A stretch of 64,000 nt of DNA, from NCBI RefSeq assembly GCF_006517625.1, contig NZ_VHQI01000004.1:204771-268770 (forward strand), written 5' to 3'. This DNA is from Mixta tenebrionis. GTDB lineage: Bacteria; Pseudomonadota; Gammaproteobacteria; Enterobacterales; Enterobacteriaceae. The stretch's first letter is position 1. Each line of letters opens with the position of its first letter. Shown here piece after piece: positions 12,407 through 20,756 of the stretch. A program made the position numbers and the translations under genes. The notes under the pieces are model-generated. The model had not been told where the DNA came from. It saw nothing but the letters and a program-made list of their open reading frames with translations, and made no database searches.

Positions 12407-13488
12407 CAGACATTCCCCCGATGGCGCAGAATAATCGTCAGGAAGAAGGGTACGCCCACCAGCGAGGTAACGATGCCGACCGGAATAATCACGCCAGGAA
12501 TCAAATTTTTCGAGGCGACCGAAGCCATCGACAGCACCAGCGCGCCGATCAGCGCGCTGGCCGGCAGGTAGTAGCGGTGATCCTCGCCGAAAACCAAACG
12601 CGAAATATGGGGCGCCACCAGGCCCACAAAGCCAATCGGTCCGACAAAAGCGACCGCCAGCGCGGAAAGGATACTGATACGCAGCAGCGTACCGAGACGC
12701 AGGCGGCGCACGTCGATGCCGAAGCTGACCGCCCGATCTGCGCCAAGGCGCAGCGCAGTCAGCTTCCATGCGCTCATCAGCGAAAACGGCAGCATGATCA
12801 GCAGCGCCACGCCAAGCACCGCCAGCTTCTCCCATGAGGCGCGCGCCAGGCTGCCCATCGTCCAGAACACCAGCCCCTGCAAAGTATCTTCGCTGGCGAT
12901 AAACTGCAGCATGGAAACCAGGGCGTTAAAGGTAAACACCAGCGCGATACCAAACAGCACCACGCCGGAAGAGGCAACGCGCGTCCAGCGGGTGACGCCA
13001 TCAAGCATCAGCGCGGCGAACAGCGCGAAAGCAAAGGCGTTGCCGGAAATAAGCCATTGATCGGCAATGCCGGGAATGCCGATGCCGAGGATAATCGCCA
13101 GCGCCGCGCCGAAGGCCGCCGCCGAGGAGACGCCGAGCGTAAAGGGACTGGCCAGCGGGTTATTGAGGATGGTTTGCATCTCTGCGCCCGCCAGACCGAG
13201 CGCCAGCCCCACTACCACCGCCATCAGCGCGTAGGGCAGCCGAATTTCCCAGACGATCACGCGCGTACCGGCATCCACGCTCTCCGGCTGCAGCAGGGTG
13301 TGCCACAGCGTGTTTAGCGTCAGGCCGGAGGGGCCAAGCGTAAAATCAAGCATCAGCGAGGCGAGGATAGCCAGCAGCAACACGCCGATCAGCAGCAGGC
13401 GACGCCGCAACAGCTGGTGATAGCGTCCCATAACCGGCAAAGGCGATACGGGGCGCTCAAAGGGGGCGGAGTTATGCGTTGCACTCAT
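12406..13488 (-). CDS. FecCD-family iron-chelate ABC transporter permease
   Basis: 360 residues with about nine hydrophobic segments. FecCD family signatures are present: GLALGLAGAEMQTILNNPLA near the N-terminus, GFVGLVAPHISR and VGIVTSLVGVPFF near the C-terminus. The ATG at 13488 follows CAGGAT; an alternative ATG at 13503 would add five residues. The gene is fused neither to a second permease nor accompanied by a periplasmic binding protein, so a homodimeric permease working with an unlinked binding protein is likely. A strong Fur box lies about 150 bp upstream. Its place beside cirA suggests a joint catecholate-iron route. Confidence 0.87.
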   Translation of the reverse strand: MSATHNSAPFERPVSPLPVMGRYHQLLRRRLLLIGVLLLAILASLMLDFTLGPSGLTLNTLWHTLLQPESVDAGTRVIVWEIRLPYALMAVVVGLALGLAGAEMQTILNNPLASPFTLGVSSAAAFGAALAIILGIGIPGIADQWLISGNAFAFALFAALMLDGVTRWTRVASSGVVLFGIALVFTFNALVSMLQFIASEDTLQGLVFWTMGSLARASWEKLAVLGVALLIMLPFSLMSAWKLTALRLGADRAVSFGIDVRRLRLGTLLRISILSALAVAFVGPIGFVGLVAPHISRLVFGEDHRYYLPASALIGALVLSMASVASKNLIPGVIIPVGIVTSLVGVPFFLTIILRHRGNV

Positions 13489-13634
13489 GTTAAATCCTGT
13501 CAATATCCGTCATCCCGGACGCGGCGGGCCTGCCTGCCGCCTTTAACCGCGACGGCCTGGCGAATAACCGCCCGCTTACTATGATTTTTTGCCGCTAACG
13601 AAAGCATTGTGGTCAGGGCAGGAACAATAGATCA

Positions 13635-13653
13635 AATGATAATGGTTATCAAT
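13635..13653. promoter_or_regulatory. Fur-box-like site upstream of the FecCD-type permease
   Basis: AATGATAATGGTTATCAAT matches the Fur consensus in both arms (GATAAT and TTATC). It lies upstream of the permease start on the minus strand, so iron repression of the transporter pair is expected. Confidence 0.7.
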
Positions 13654-13684
13654 GCAATTTGTAACATCTGTGCTGTTACGCTGA

Positions 13685-13719
13685 TTAAAACAAAAAGGCG
13701 CGACCTGGGTCGCGCCTTT
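13685..13719 (-). terminator. Rho-independent terminator after lysP
   Basis: On the minus strand an 11-bp stem, AAAGGCGCGAC and GTCGCGCCTTT with a 4-base loop, is followed by a T-rich tract (TTTTTGTTT). It ends the lysP transcript. Confidence 0.85.
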
Positions 13720-13744
13720 ACGTTCACGGCTTTAGTCCTGGCTG

Positions 13745-15211
13745 TTAATCGCCGAAACGGGGAAACTCCATGTCGCGGTAACGCACAAAACGGGTGCGGC
13801 GCGTCAGCTTGTAGCCGAACCAGATAAGCAGGAACAGCGGAATGCCGATATAGGTAGCCGCCACGCCGTACCAGTCGATGGTATCGCTCAGGAACGCCTC
13901 ATAGTTCTGCCCCAGAGTGATAATCAGACAGAGAATAAAAGCGAAGATCGGTCCCAGCGGGAAAAAGCCGGAGCGGTAAGGCAGATCCGCCAGGCTATGA
14001 CCCTGCGCTTCGTAGCCGCGACGGAAGCGGTAATGGCTGATGGCAATGCCGAGCCAGGCGATAAAGCCGGTCATGCCGGAGGTGTTCAGCAGCCACAGAT
14101 AAACCTGCTGATCGCCGAATTTCGAGGTCAGGAAGCAGAGCGCCGCCACTACGGTAGTAGCGTACAGCGCGTTGCGCGGCACGCCGTTCTTCGACAGCTT
14201 CGCAAAAATGCGCGGCGCTTTGCCTTCGCTGGCCAGGGTAAACAGCATACGCGTGGAGGCGTACATGCCGGAGTTGCCCGCCGACAGCACCGCCGTCAGG
14301 ATCACCGCGTTCATCACCGCCGCCGCCGAGAGCAGGCCCGCATGCTGGAACACCAGCGTAAAGGGGCTGACGCTGATATCTTTTATATCGTTACGCAGCA
14401 GGCTGGGATCGGTATAAGGAATAATCAGGCTGATAATCAGAATGGCGAAAATATAGAACAGCAGAATACGCCAGAAGACCTGACGCACCGCGCGCGGAAT
14501 GTTTTTCGCCGGATCTTCCGATTCGCCCGCGGCAATGCCGATAAGCTCGGTGCCCTGGAAGGAGAAGCCGACGATCATCGCCACGCCAATCATCGCCGAG
14601 AAGCCGCCGGCGAACGGCGCCTCGCCGATCTGCCAGTTCTGCCAGCCCGCGTTTTCGCCGCCGCGCAGAATACCAATCATCATCAGCACGCCGATAATGA
14701 TAAAAATCACCACGGTGGTCACTTTAATCAGCGAGAACCAGTATTCCGCTTCGCCGAAGCCCTTCACCGAAATATAGTTCAGCAGGAACATCAGGCCGAG
14801 GAACAGCGCGCTCCAGATCCAGCCCGGCGTATCCGGGAACCAGTAACTCATCACCAGCTGTGATGCCACCAGGTCAACGGCGATGGTTACCGCCCAGTTG
14901 TACCAGTAGTTCCAGCCAAGCGCGAAGCCAAATCCCTCTTCGACGTATTTGGCACCATAGGTGGAGAAAGAGCCGGAAACCGGCATAAAGGCCGCCAGTT
15001 CGCCCAGGCTGGTCATCAGAAAATAGACCATCAGACCAATAAGAGCGTATGAGAGCAGCGCGCCGCCGGGACCCGCCTGAGAAATGGTGGCGCCTGAAGC
15101 GACAAACAGCCCGGTGCCGATCGAACCGCCGATGGCGATCATGGTTAAATGGCGCGCCTTAAGCGCACGTTTCAACCCTGGCTGCTGTGTTGTTTTTTTA
15201 TCCTGAACCAT
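13745..15211 (-). CDS. lysP: Lysine-specific permease LysP
   Basis: 488 residues with about twelve membrane segments of the amino acid-polyamine-organocation family. The start (ARHLTMIAIGGSIGTGLFVASGATISQAGPGG) and the interior GFSFQGTELIGIAAGESEDP match E. coli LysP closely. It imports lysine with protons and in E. coli also restrains CadC. It has its own terminator downstream. The upstream gap holds a perfect inverted repeat that could be a regulator site. Confidence 0.96.
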   Translation of the reverse strand: MVQDKKTTQQPGLKRALKARHLTMIAIGGSIGTGLFVASGATISQAGPGGALLSYALIGLMVYFLMTSLGELAAFMPVSGSFSTYGAKYVEEGFGFALGWNYWYNWAVTIAVDLVASQLVMSYWFPDTPGWIWSALFLGLMFLLNYISVKGFGEAEYWFSLIKVTTVVIFIIIGVLMMIGILRGGENAGWQNWQIGEAPFAGGFSAMIGVAMIVGFSFQGTELIGIAAGESEDPAKNIPRAVRQVFWRILLFYIFAILIISLIIPYTDPSLLRNDIKDISVSPFTLVFQHAGLLSAAAVMNAVILTAVLSAGNSGMYASTRMLFTLASEGKAPRIFAKLSKNGVPRNALYATTVVAALCFLTSKFGDQQVYLWLLNTSGMTGFIAWLGIAISHYRFRRGYEAQGHSLADLPYRSGFFPLGPIFAFILCLIITLGQNYEAFLSDTIDWYGVAATYIGIPLFLLIWFGYKLTRRTRFVRYRDMEFPRFGD

Positions 15212-15279
15212 ATTTAAACGCTGTAAATGGGTAAAAAATGAGGCCGCGATTGTAACAACTCACCCGGTCAAGTATAGCG

Positions 15280-15294
15280 ATAACCGACGGTTAT
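15280..15294. promoter_or_regulatory. Inverted repeat in the lysP upstream region
   Basis: ATAACCG-A-CGGTTAT is a perfect 7-bp inverted repeat about 70 bp upstream of lysP. The size and spacing suit a dimeric regulator. Which one (ArgP, YeiE or another) cannot be decided by reading. Confidence 0.35.
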
Positions 15295-15351
15295 AAGTTA
15301 CCTTCATGATGCGGCGCGGATTATTAGCAAAGGCGTCCGTCGCATTGGGAC

Positions 15352-16218
15352 CTATTCGCGACAGTAGCTCAGAAAGCGCATAAGCGCATTAGAGAGATGC
15401 TTTTGCCGGTGATGAATGCGATACAGCGTGCGCGACAGCTTCGGCAGCGGAATCGCCACCTCCGCCAGCGAGCCGCTCTCCAGCTGCTCGGCCACCACGC
15501 GCCGCGACAGGCAGCTGACGCCCATGCCGTGGCGCACCGCATGCTTGATCGCTTCGGAATTGCCCAGCTCCAGCGCCAGCTGAAACTGCGGCAGATGCGA
15601 CAGCAGCAGATAATCAACGATTTCCCGCGTGCCGGAGCCCTGCTCGCGCAGGATCCAGGGCGCGGCGGCGAGGCTTTCCAGCGTCACCGGCTGGCGCAGC
15701 AGCGGCGCATCCGGCGCGGTAAAAACCACCAGCTCATCTTCCAGCCAGGGATAGCTGATAATGTCGCTAACGTGACAGGGGCCTTCAATCAGCCCCAAAT
15801 CAACGCGAAAATCCGCTACCGCATCGATCACATCCTTGCTGTTGCCGACGCTCAGCTCCAGCGGCAGCTGTGGATAGTCACGACGCCAGGCGGCGATCAT
15901 CCCCGGCAGCAGATAGTTGCCGATGGTGCTGCTGGCATAAAGCCGAATCGCGCCCCGATCCTCGCGAAACAGCTGCTCGATATCGGCGGCCTGCTCCAGC
16001 AACGCCACCGCGCGCGGATAAAGCAATCGCCCATGTTCGTTCAGCACCAATCGCTTACCGACCCGGTCAAACAGCTGTACGCCAAGCTGCCCTTCCAGAT
16101 CGGCCAGCGCGGCGCTAACCGCCGACTGAGAGAGTGAGAGCAGCTGGGAAGCCTGCGTCGTGGAGCCGCTTTTCAGCACCTCGGTAAATACGGCGATCTG
16201 CCGCAAAGTAATATGCAA
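15352..16218 (-). CDS. yeiE: LysR-family regulator YeiE
   Basis: 288 residues. The N-terminal helix-turn-helix ([38 protein letters not shown]) and the effector-domain motifs [13 protein letters not shown] and [21 protein letters not shown] match E. coli YeiE. YeiE has been linked to sulfite sensing and control of yeiH. Here a DUF1232 gene sits between yeiE and yeiH; in E. coli they are directly divergent. Its stop is 11 bp or less from no other gene, and lysP follows on the same strand after 140 bp. Confidence 0.93.
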   Translation of the reverse strand: MHITLRQIAVFTEVLKSGSTTQASQLLSLSQSAVSAALADLEGQLGVQLFDRVGKRLVLNEHGRLLYPRAVALLEQAADIEQLFREDRGAIRLYASSTIGNYLLPGMIAAWRRDYPQLPLELSVGNSKDVIDAVADFRVDLGLIEGPCHVSDIISYPWLEDELVVFTAPDAPLLRQPVTLESLAAAPWILREQGSGTREIVDYLLLSHLPQFQLALELGNSEAIKHAVRHGMGVSCLSRRVVAEQLESGSLAEVAIPLPKLSRTLYRIHHRQKHLSNALMRFLSYCRE

Positions 16219-16228
16219 GGCGTTTTCC

Positions 16229-16612
16229 TTATGCCATAAAATGAGGGAAGCCCCAGAAGAGCGCCGCCAGCCAGAACGCCAGCAGCAGCAGCAGAATAGG
16301 TGCAGGCCACCGTCTGCCCTGCCGCTGCCGCCGTTCCATCTGCGCTTCTCCGCTCAGACGGATGTCACGCGGCAGCAGGCGCACCAGCAGGCTGATGCCG
16401 AGCGGCACGATAATAGCGTCGTCCAGCAGCCCCAGAAGCGGGATAAAATCAGGAATAAGATCGATGGGGCTGAAGGCGTAGGCCGCCAGCAGAGCCATCA
16501 GCAGCTTCAGCCACGTCGGCGTGCGCGCATCGCGCCAGGCGAACCACAGCACCAGCCCATCTTTTTTAAGCAGCCGCGCCCGGCGCCGCAAACCCGCGAA
16601 CAGCATTTTCAC
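16229..16612 (-). CDS. DUF1232 (YkvA-family) membrane protein
   Basis: 127 residues. A basic N-terminus leads into the DUF1232 core: [36 protein letters not shown], where [11 protein letters not shown] is the signature. A second hydrophobic segment ([18 protein letters not shown]) lies at the C-terminus. Function unknown. It starts divergently from yeiH and ends 11 bp before yeiE on the same strand. Confidence 0.82.
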   Translation of the reverse strand: MKMLFAGLRRRARLLKKDGLVLWFAWRDARTPTWLKLLMALLAAYAFSPIDLIPDFIPLLGLLDDAIIVPLGISLLVRLLPRDIRLSGEAQMERRQRQGRRWPAPILLLLLAFWLAALFWGFPHFMA

Positions 16613-16635
16613 CCCGCAGCTATATCACTTATTTC

Positions 16636-16657
16636 GATTAATTATAAATATATAATC
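16636..16657. promoter_or_regulatory. AT-rich imperfect palindrome between the DUF1232 gene and yeiH
   Basis: GATTA and TAATC arms flank a 12-base AT-only core, about 60 bp before yeiH. LysR-type regulators use such dyads, and YeiE is the known neighbour, so a YeiE site for yeiH is possible. It is not proven. Confidence 0.3.
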
Positions 16658-16715
16658 AATTTCTCTTTTAAGCCAGAAATGACGCAAACTCTCCGCCAGT
16701 AACAGGAGAAGAAGC

Positions 16716-17774
16716 ATGGCTGACCTAACCTTAAACAGATCGCTACGTACGCCGGCAGGCTATCTGCCCGGCCTGCTGCTGACCGGCATCATTGCCGTCG
16801 CCGCGCTGCTGCTGGGAAATCAGCGCAGCTTTACCGCGCTGGGCCTCAGCGCCCTGACGCTGGCTATTGTGATGGGGATGGTGCTGGGCAACACGCTTTA
16901 CCCGCGCCTGGGCGCGCTCTGCGACGGCGGCGTGCTGCTGGCGAAGCAGCGGCTGCTGCGGCTGGGGATCGTGCTCTACGGTTTCCGCCTCACCTTTCAG
17001 CAAATCGCCGACGTGGGCGCCAGCGGCATAGCGATCGATCTGCTGACGCTCAGCTCCACCTTTTTGCTCGCCTGCTGGCTGGGACAGCGCTGGCTGAAGC
17101 TCGATCGGGAAACCTGCTGGCTGATTGGCGCCGGCAGCAGCATCTGCGGCGCCGCCGCGGTACTGGCTACCGAGCCGGTAATTAAGGCGCAGGCGTCGAA
17201 GGTAGCGGTGGCGATCGCCACGGTGGTGCTGTTCGGCACCCTGGCGATTTTTATCTGGCCGCTGCTCTGGACGCTGGCGCATTCGCTCTGGCCGTCGCTA
17301 AGCGCGACGCAGTTCGGCATCTATATCGGCTCGACCGTTCATGAGGTAGCGCAGGTGGTTGCGGCAGGCCACGCCATCGCTCCCCAAACGGAAAACGCAG
17401 CGGTGATCGCTAAAATGCTGCGGGTGATGCTGCTGGCGCCGTTTCTGCTGCTGCTTTCCGCCCGGCTGCGCCAGCTGGCGCCGCAGCAGGCTACGGGAAA
17501 ACGCCCGCTCGCCTTTCCGTGGTTCGCCCTGCTGTTTATTGTCGTAACGCTGTTTAATTCCTGCCATCTGCTGCCCGCCAGCTGGATTGCGGCCATTGAG
17601 CAAATCGATACCCTGCTGCTGGCGATGGCGATGGCGGCGCTGGGCCTGACCACCCATATCAGCGCGCTGAAGCAGGCTGGCGTACGCCCGCTGCTGCTGG
17701 GGCTGCTGCTGTTTATCTGGCTGATGCTGGGCGGCGGCGCGCTTAACCTGCTGGTGCACCATTTCATGCCCTGA
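16716..17774 (+). CDS. yeiH: YeiH/PSE-family putative sulfate exporter
   Basis: 352 residues with about ten membrane segments (349 in E. coli). Family motifs: LGLSALTLAIVMGMVLGNTLYP, RLGIVLYGFRLTFQQIADVG, GAGSSICGAAAVLATEPV and GSTVHEVAQVVAAGHAI. The family (UPF0324) is thought to export sulfate or sulfite. The ATG at 16716 follows AACAGGAGAAGA. It is probably controlled by YeiE. Confidence 0.93.
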   Translation: MADLTLNRSLRTPAGYLPGLLLTGIIAVAALLLGNQRSFTALGLSALTLAIVMGMVLGNTLYPRLGALCDGGVLLAKQRLLRLGIVLYGFRLTFQQIADVGASGIAIDLLTLSSTFLLACWLGQRWLKLDRETCWLIGAGSSICGAAAVLATEPVIKAQASKVAVAIATVVLFGTLAIFIWPLLWTLAHSLWPSLSATQFGIYIGSTVHEVAQVVAAGHAIAPQTENAAVIAKMLRVMLLAPFLLLLSARLRQLAPQQATGKRPLAFPWFALLFIVVTLFNSCHLLPASWIAAIEQIDTLLLAMAMAALGLTTHISALKQAGVRPLLLGLLLFIWLMLGGGALNLLVHHFMP

Positions 17775-17830
17775 GCGCATCAGTTATCATCACCTGCTTG
17801 CTCAGGCACGGCCATTAACAGGAGAACGGC

Positions 17831-18691
17831 ATGAAATTTATCGGCGCTCATGTAAGCGCGGCGGGCGGCGTGGATCAGGCGGTAGCGCGCGCGCATGAAC
17901 TGGAAGCCACGGCGTTCGCGCTGTTTACCAAAAACCAGCGGCAGTGGCGCGCTGCGGCGCTGACGCCGGAAACTATTCGCGCGTTTCGCGACGCCTGCGA
18001 GAAATATGGCTACGGCAGCGCCCAGATTCTGCCGCACGACAGCTTTCTGATTAACCTTGGACATCCGCAACAGGAGCCGCTGGAAAAATCGCGGGCAGCC
18101 TTTATTGATGAGCTGCAGCGCTGCGAACAGCTCGGACTGTCGCTGCTTAACTTCCATCCCGGCAGCCACCTCAACCAGATGGATGAAGAAGCCTGCCTGC
18201 GGCGCATCGCGGAATCGATCAATATCGCGCTTGATAAAACCGCCGGCGTTACCGCAGTGATCGAAAATACCGCCGGTCAGGGCAGTAATCTCGGCTTTCG
18301 CTTTGAGCACCTGGCGGCAATCATTGACGGCGTGGAGGATAAATCACGCGTCGGCGTCTGCATTGACACCTGTCACGCCTTTGCCGGCGGCTACGATCTG
18401 CGCAGCGAGGCGGACTGCGTGGCGACTTTCGCCGAGTTTGAGCGCATTGTCGGTTTTCAGTACCTGCGCGGAATGCATCTGAACGACGCTAAAAGCGCTT
18501 ACGGCAGCCGCGTTGACCGCCATCACAGCCTGGGCGAAGGCAATATCGGCACCACCGCGTTTAGCTGGCTGATGCAGGACAGCCGCTTCGATAATATCCC
18601 GCTGATTCTGGAAACCATTAATCCTGCTATCTGGAAGGATGAGATCGCCTGGCTGAAGTCGCAGCAGCGCAATCCGGCGCTCACGCAATAA
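17831..18691 (+). CDS. nfo: Deoxyribonuclease IV (endonuclease IV) Nfo
   Basis: 286 residues (285 in E. coli). A TIM-barrel AP endonuclease with three zinc ions that incises DNA at abasic sites and removes 3' blocking groups in base-excision repair. Metal-binding motifs are intact: [64 protein letters not shown] and ILETINP. The ATG at 17831 follows ACAGGAGAAC. A strong terminator follows. Confidence 0.97.
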   Translation: MKFIGAHVSAAGGVDQAVARAHELEATAFALFTKNQRQWRAAALTPETIRAFRDACEKYGYGSAQILPHDSFLINLGHPQQEPLEKSRAAFIDELQRCEQLGLSLLNFHPGSHLNQMDEEACLRRIAESINIALDKTAGVTAVIENTAGQGSNLGFRFEHLAAIIDGVEDKSRVGVCIDTCHAFAGGYDLRSEADCVATFAEFERIVGFQYLRGMHLNDAKSAYGSRVDRHHSLGEGNIGTTAFSWLMQDSRFDNIPLILETINPAIWKDEIAWLKSQQRNPALTQ

Positions 18692-18714
18692 ACTGTTCAT
18701 TTGCGGCATAATAT

Positions 18715-18738
18715 TCTCCGGCATAGCCGGAGATTTTT
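18715..18738 (+). terminator. Rho-independent terminator after nfo
   Basis: An 8-bp stem, TCTCCGGC and GCCGGAGA with an ATA loop, is directly followed by TTTTT. Confidence 0.9.
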
Positions 18739-18739
18739 C

Positions 18740-19200
18740 ACAGGCGCCTGTAAGCTCTGGTTACCAGCAGCGCCCTAACCGATATATCGTAATTTGACAT
18801 TTGTCTCTTCGGATTACTGACGGCCCCATAAACGGGCTGTCCGGATAAGGCTGCGATAACGGCTCCCGTTTTATTTTCTTTGCGAAAGCCTGGCCGTCTG
18901 AAGGTGATCTGCTGAAGCGGCGGCAACACGAAGAAAAAGCGGCCATAAAACCTTTAATATCAGCAGAGGGTACGGCAGCGCCAAAATTGGCGGGGCGATA
19001 TTTTCCGTTGTCTGGGCTGATAGCGGTAGTCTCTGCAGAGCCGCATTGCCGCCCCTGGTTGTTTGTAGCTTTTGCTACATTCCGCCTTAAGGTTAGCTGT
19101 TTTTTAAGTATAGAGTTCCAGCTGTTACGATACAGTTTGCCTGCAGGTTTCATGTATACTCGCTACATAGCTTTTGTGAAATTTTCAGGATGAATGGTGG
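18740..19200. other. Gap of about 460 bp without a supported gene
   Basis: Between the nfo terminator and the small membrane-protein gene I see no RNA gene or convincing coding sequence. Two frames are open here (18761-19153 minus, 18987-19193 plus), but their products show no domain, no good ribosome site and no codon pattern like the neighbours. The last 120 bases are AT-richer and should hold the promoter of the following gene. Confidence 0.4.
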
Positions 19201-19204
19201 AAAT

Positions 19205-19537
19205 ATGATGAAAGTGAGTGAGGCAGCATTACTGGAATCAGGCTTTAGCCATGCAGATCTACAAAAACTGAATAACAACATTGCTAACTATGGCGGTTCG
19301 CTGGATTCCGTAGTCCACGATCTTGCTAACCGCTTTAACGCTTCAAAGTGGATTACTATCGCTGCCTTTATCATACTGGCTCTCACGCTAATGCTGGCAC
19401 CCGTAGATACCAGCATCACGCTTGCAGCCACACTTGCGATTGTATTGCCTTTTATATGGTATTTAACGCCAGCAAAACTTGCGTACAGGTCATGGCGCTA
19501 TCGCAGATTATCGATTAATTCTGAACCGCGTCAGTAA
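19205..19537 (+). CDS. Unknown small two-helix membrane protein
   Basis: 110 residues from the ATG at 19205, which has GGTGGA just upstream; an ATG directly after it (19208) and one at 19190 are alternatives. The N-terminal half is hydrophilic (SEAALLESGFSHADLQKLNNNIANYGG...). Two hydrophobic segments follow (WITIAAFIILALTLMLAP and ITLAATLAIVLPFIWYL), then a basic tail. I do not recognise the family. The 3' end overlaps the convergent DUF4225-like gene by 23 bp. A linked function, such as an effector-immunity or toxin-antitoxin relation, is possible but unsupported beyond position. Confidence 0.6.
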   Translation: MMKVSEAALLESGFSHADLQKLNNNIANYGGSLDSVVHDLANRFNASKWITIAAFIILALTLMLAPVDTSITLAATLAIVLPFIWYLTPAKLAYRSWRYRRLSINSEPRQ

Positions 19538-20333
19538 CAGACATAAGGTCAAATATGACCTTAGCTTTAACACCATAACCGACAATTTTCATTGTGAGCT
19601 TTGGACGGCTCATCGTGCTGACTTTCCTGTAATAATCGACAGGCAGATAGCGAAATAAACGCCAGCTTCCAGGGCGTCTGAACAGGCCGAATATGCTATA
19701 TGCGTTTGCAACAAGCGAGATTGATTTATAGGTTCCCAGTCCGCTATTACGGCTGAACCCCATAAATTCAGCTGTGGATATAGCGGCATCCGCAACCAAA
19801 CCTTCCGAGTTTTTATTATTCATTGCATAGTGCGCAATTTCTTTGCTTACCCCATTCGCACCATCAGTAACCAGAACTGCACCAGCCAGAACGCCCAAAG
19901 GCGTCATAGAGCCGATAAGGGTCAGACCAACGGCTATTTCAACGCCAGACAACACCACATTTACGGCAGAAATAACATAACCCACTATTTTGTTATTTTC
20001 CCGTACAAACTCTACTTTAGCGTAAAGCTGCGCAGTCTTCATTCGCAGCATCCTGTCCTGTTCATGAAGGTTTGCGGTTTCTTCCCTCAGAGCCTGAATA
20101 CATGCCATACACTCTTCATCTGTTTTTGCGCGCCGGGCGATGGCGAACTGCTGCTCAATAACCCCTTTTATCTCCTCATGAAATTTTAAACGGATCAGAC
20201 CATCGCTGAGGTGGGGAAAGGACAGCATATTCGCTGTATTAACCAGTTTCCTCGCCTCCAGATTAACCATTGCCTCCGCCCAGTTTTTATTTCTTCCCCC
20301 TGAGCGCATCATATCAAGTAACGCAGCATCCAT
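19515..20333 (-). CDS. DUF4225-like hypothetical protein
   Basis: 272 residues. The N-terminal 150 are mostly helical and charged (WAEAMVNLEARKLVNTANML, then IKGVIEQQFAIARRAKTDEECMACIQALREE). A hydrophobic, glycine-rich stretch follows (VISAVNVVLSGVEIAVGLTLIGSMTPLGVLAGAVLVTDGANG), and the C-terminal 100 are basic. From memory this resembles DUF4225 proteins of Pantoea, Serratia and related genera, whose function is not known; I could not check this. The codon use is less GC-biased than nfo or fruA, and E. coli has no counterpart here, so the pair is probably acquired. Confidence 0.65.
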   Translation of the reverse strand: MDAALLDMMRSGGRNKNWAEAMVNLEARKLVNTANMLSFPHLSDGLIRLKFHEEIKGVIEQQFAIARRAKTDEECMACIQALREETANLHEQDRMLRMKTAQLYAKVEFVRENNKIVGYVISAVNVVLSGVEIAVGLTLIGSMTPLGVLAGAVLVTDGANGVSKEIAHYAMNNKNSEGLVADAAISTAEFMGFSRNSGLGTYKSISLVANAYSIFGLFRRPGSWRLFRYLPVDYYRKVSTMSRPKLTMKIVGYGVKAKVIFDLMSVTDAVQN

Positions 20334-20710
20334 GCAGATTCCCCTGTTGATTCCTTAAACAAGAATAACAATTTTATAGCAATATCCACCTGCTATCTGT
20401 TATCGAAGTACATAACTGATAATCAACGAGTCGGGTTTTTATATCAATTTCAGGCGGGGAAAAGAGCGCATAAAACCATTGCAGAAATCGTGTAGCGTTA
20501 CCAACATAATTTCATACCTGTTTACAGGTATCTACGCAGCAAGCTATCGCAGCCGTAAAAGAAAACTACGGCTGGATTACAGCGGCAAATTCATTGTTTA
20601 ACTGTTGCTGAACCGCAAGCTGCTTTAACAAATAAAAAAAGGTTTTGCTAAGCGGGCCAAAGCTAAAAACTTTACTGCCCCCTACCGGGCTGGAGAGTTT
20701 TCTACAGATA
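20334..20710. other. Gap between the DUF4225-like gene and the fru terminator
   Basis: About 375 bp, AT-rich on the left. It holds a perfect inverted repeat at 20514-20531 and no supported coding sequence. Confidence 0.45.
20514..20531. repeat. Perfect 8-bp inverted repeat
   Basis: ATACCTGT-TT-ACAGGTAT lies about 180 bp upstream of the DUF4225-like gene on its strand. The two-base spacing is too short for a stable RNA hairpin and is better explained as a dimeric protein site. The binding protein is unknown. Confidence 0.4.
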
Positions 20711-20740
20711 AAAAACGCCAGCCGCAGGGACTGGCGTTTT
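20707..20740 (-). terminator. Rho-independent terminator of the fruBKA operon
   Basis: On the minus strand a 10-bp stem, AAAACGCCAG and CTGGCGTTTT with a 9-base loop, runs into TTTTTTATC, starting 17 bp after the fruA stop. Confidence 0.88.
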
Positions 20741-20756
20741 CCTTACGCGGCATAAA

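Noticed and set aside
18761..19153. 130-codon frame on the minus strand after nfo
   Set aside because: No domain, no ribosome site, crosses a region that otherwise looks intergenic.
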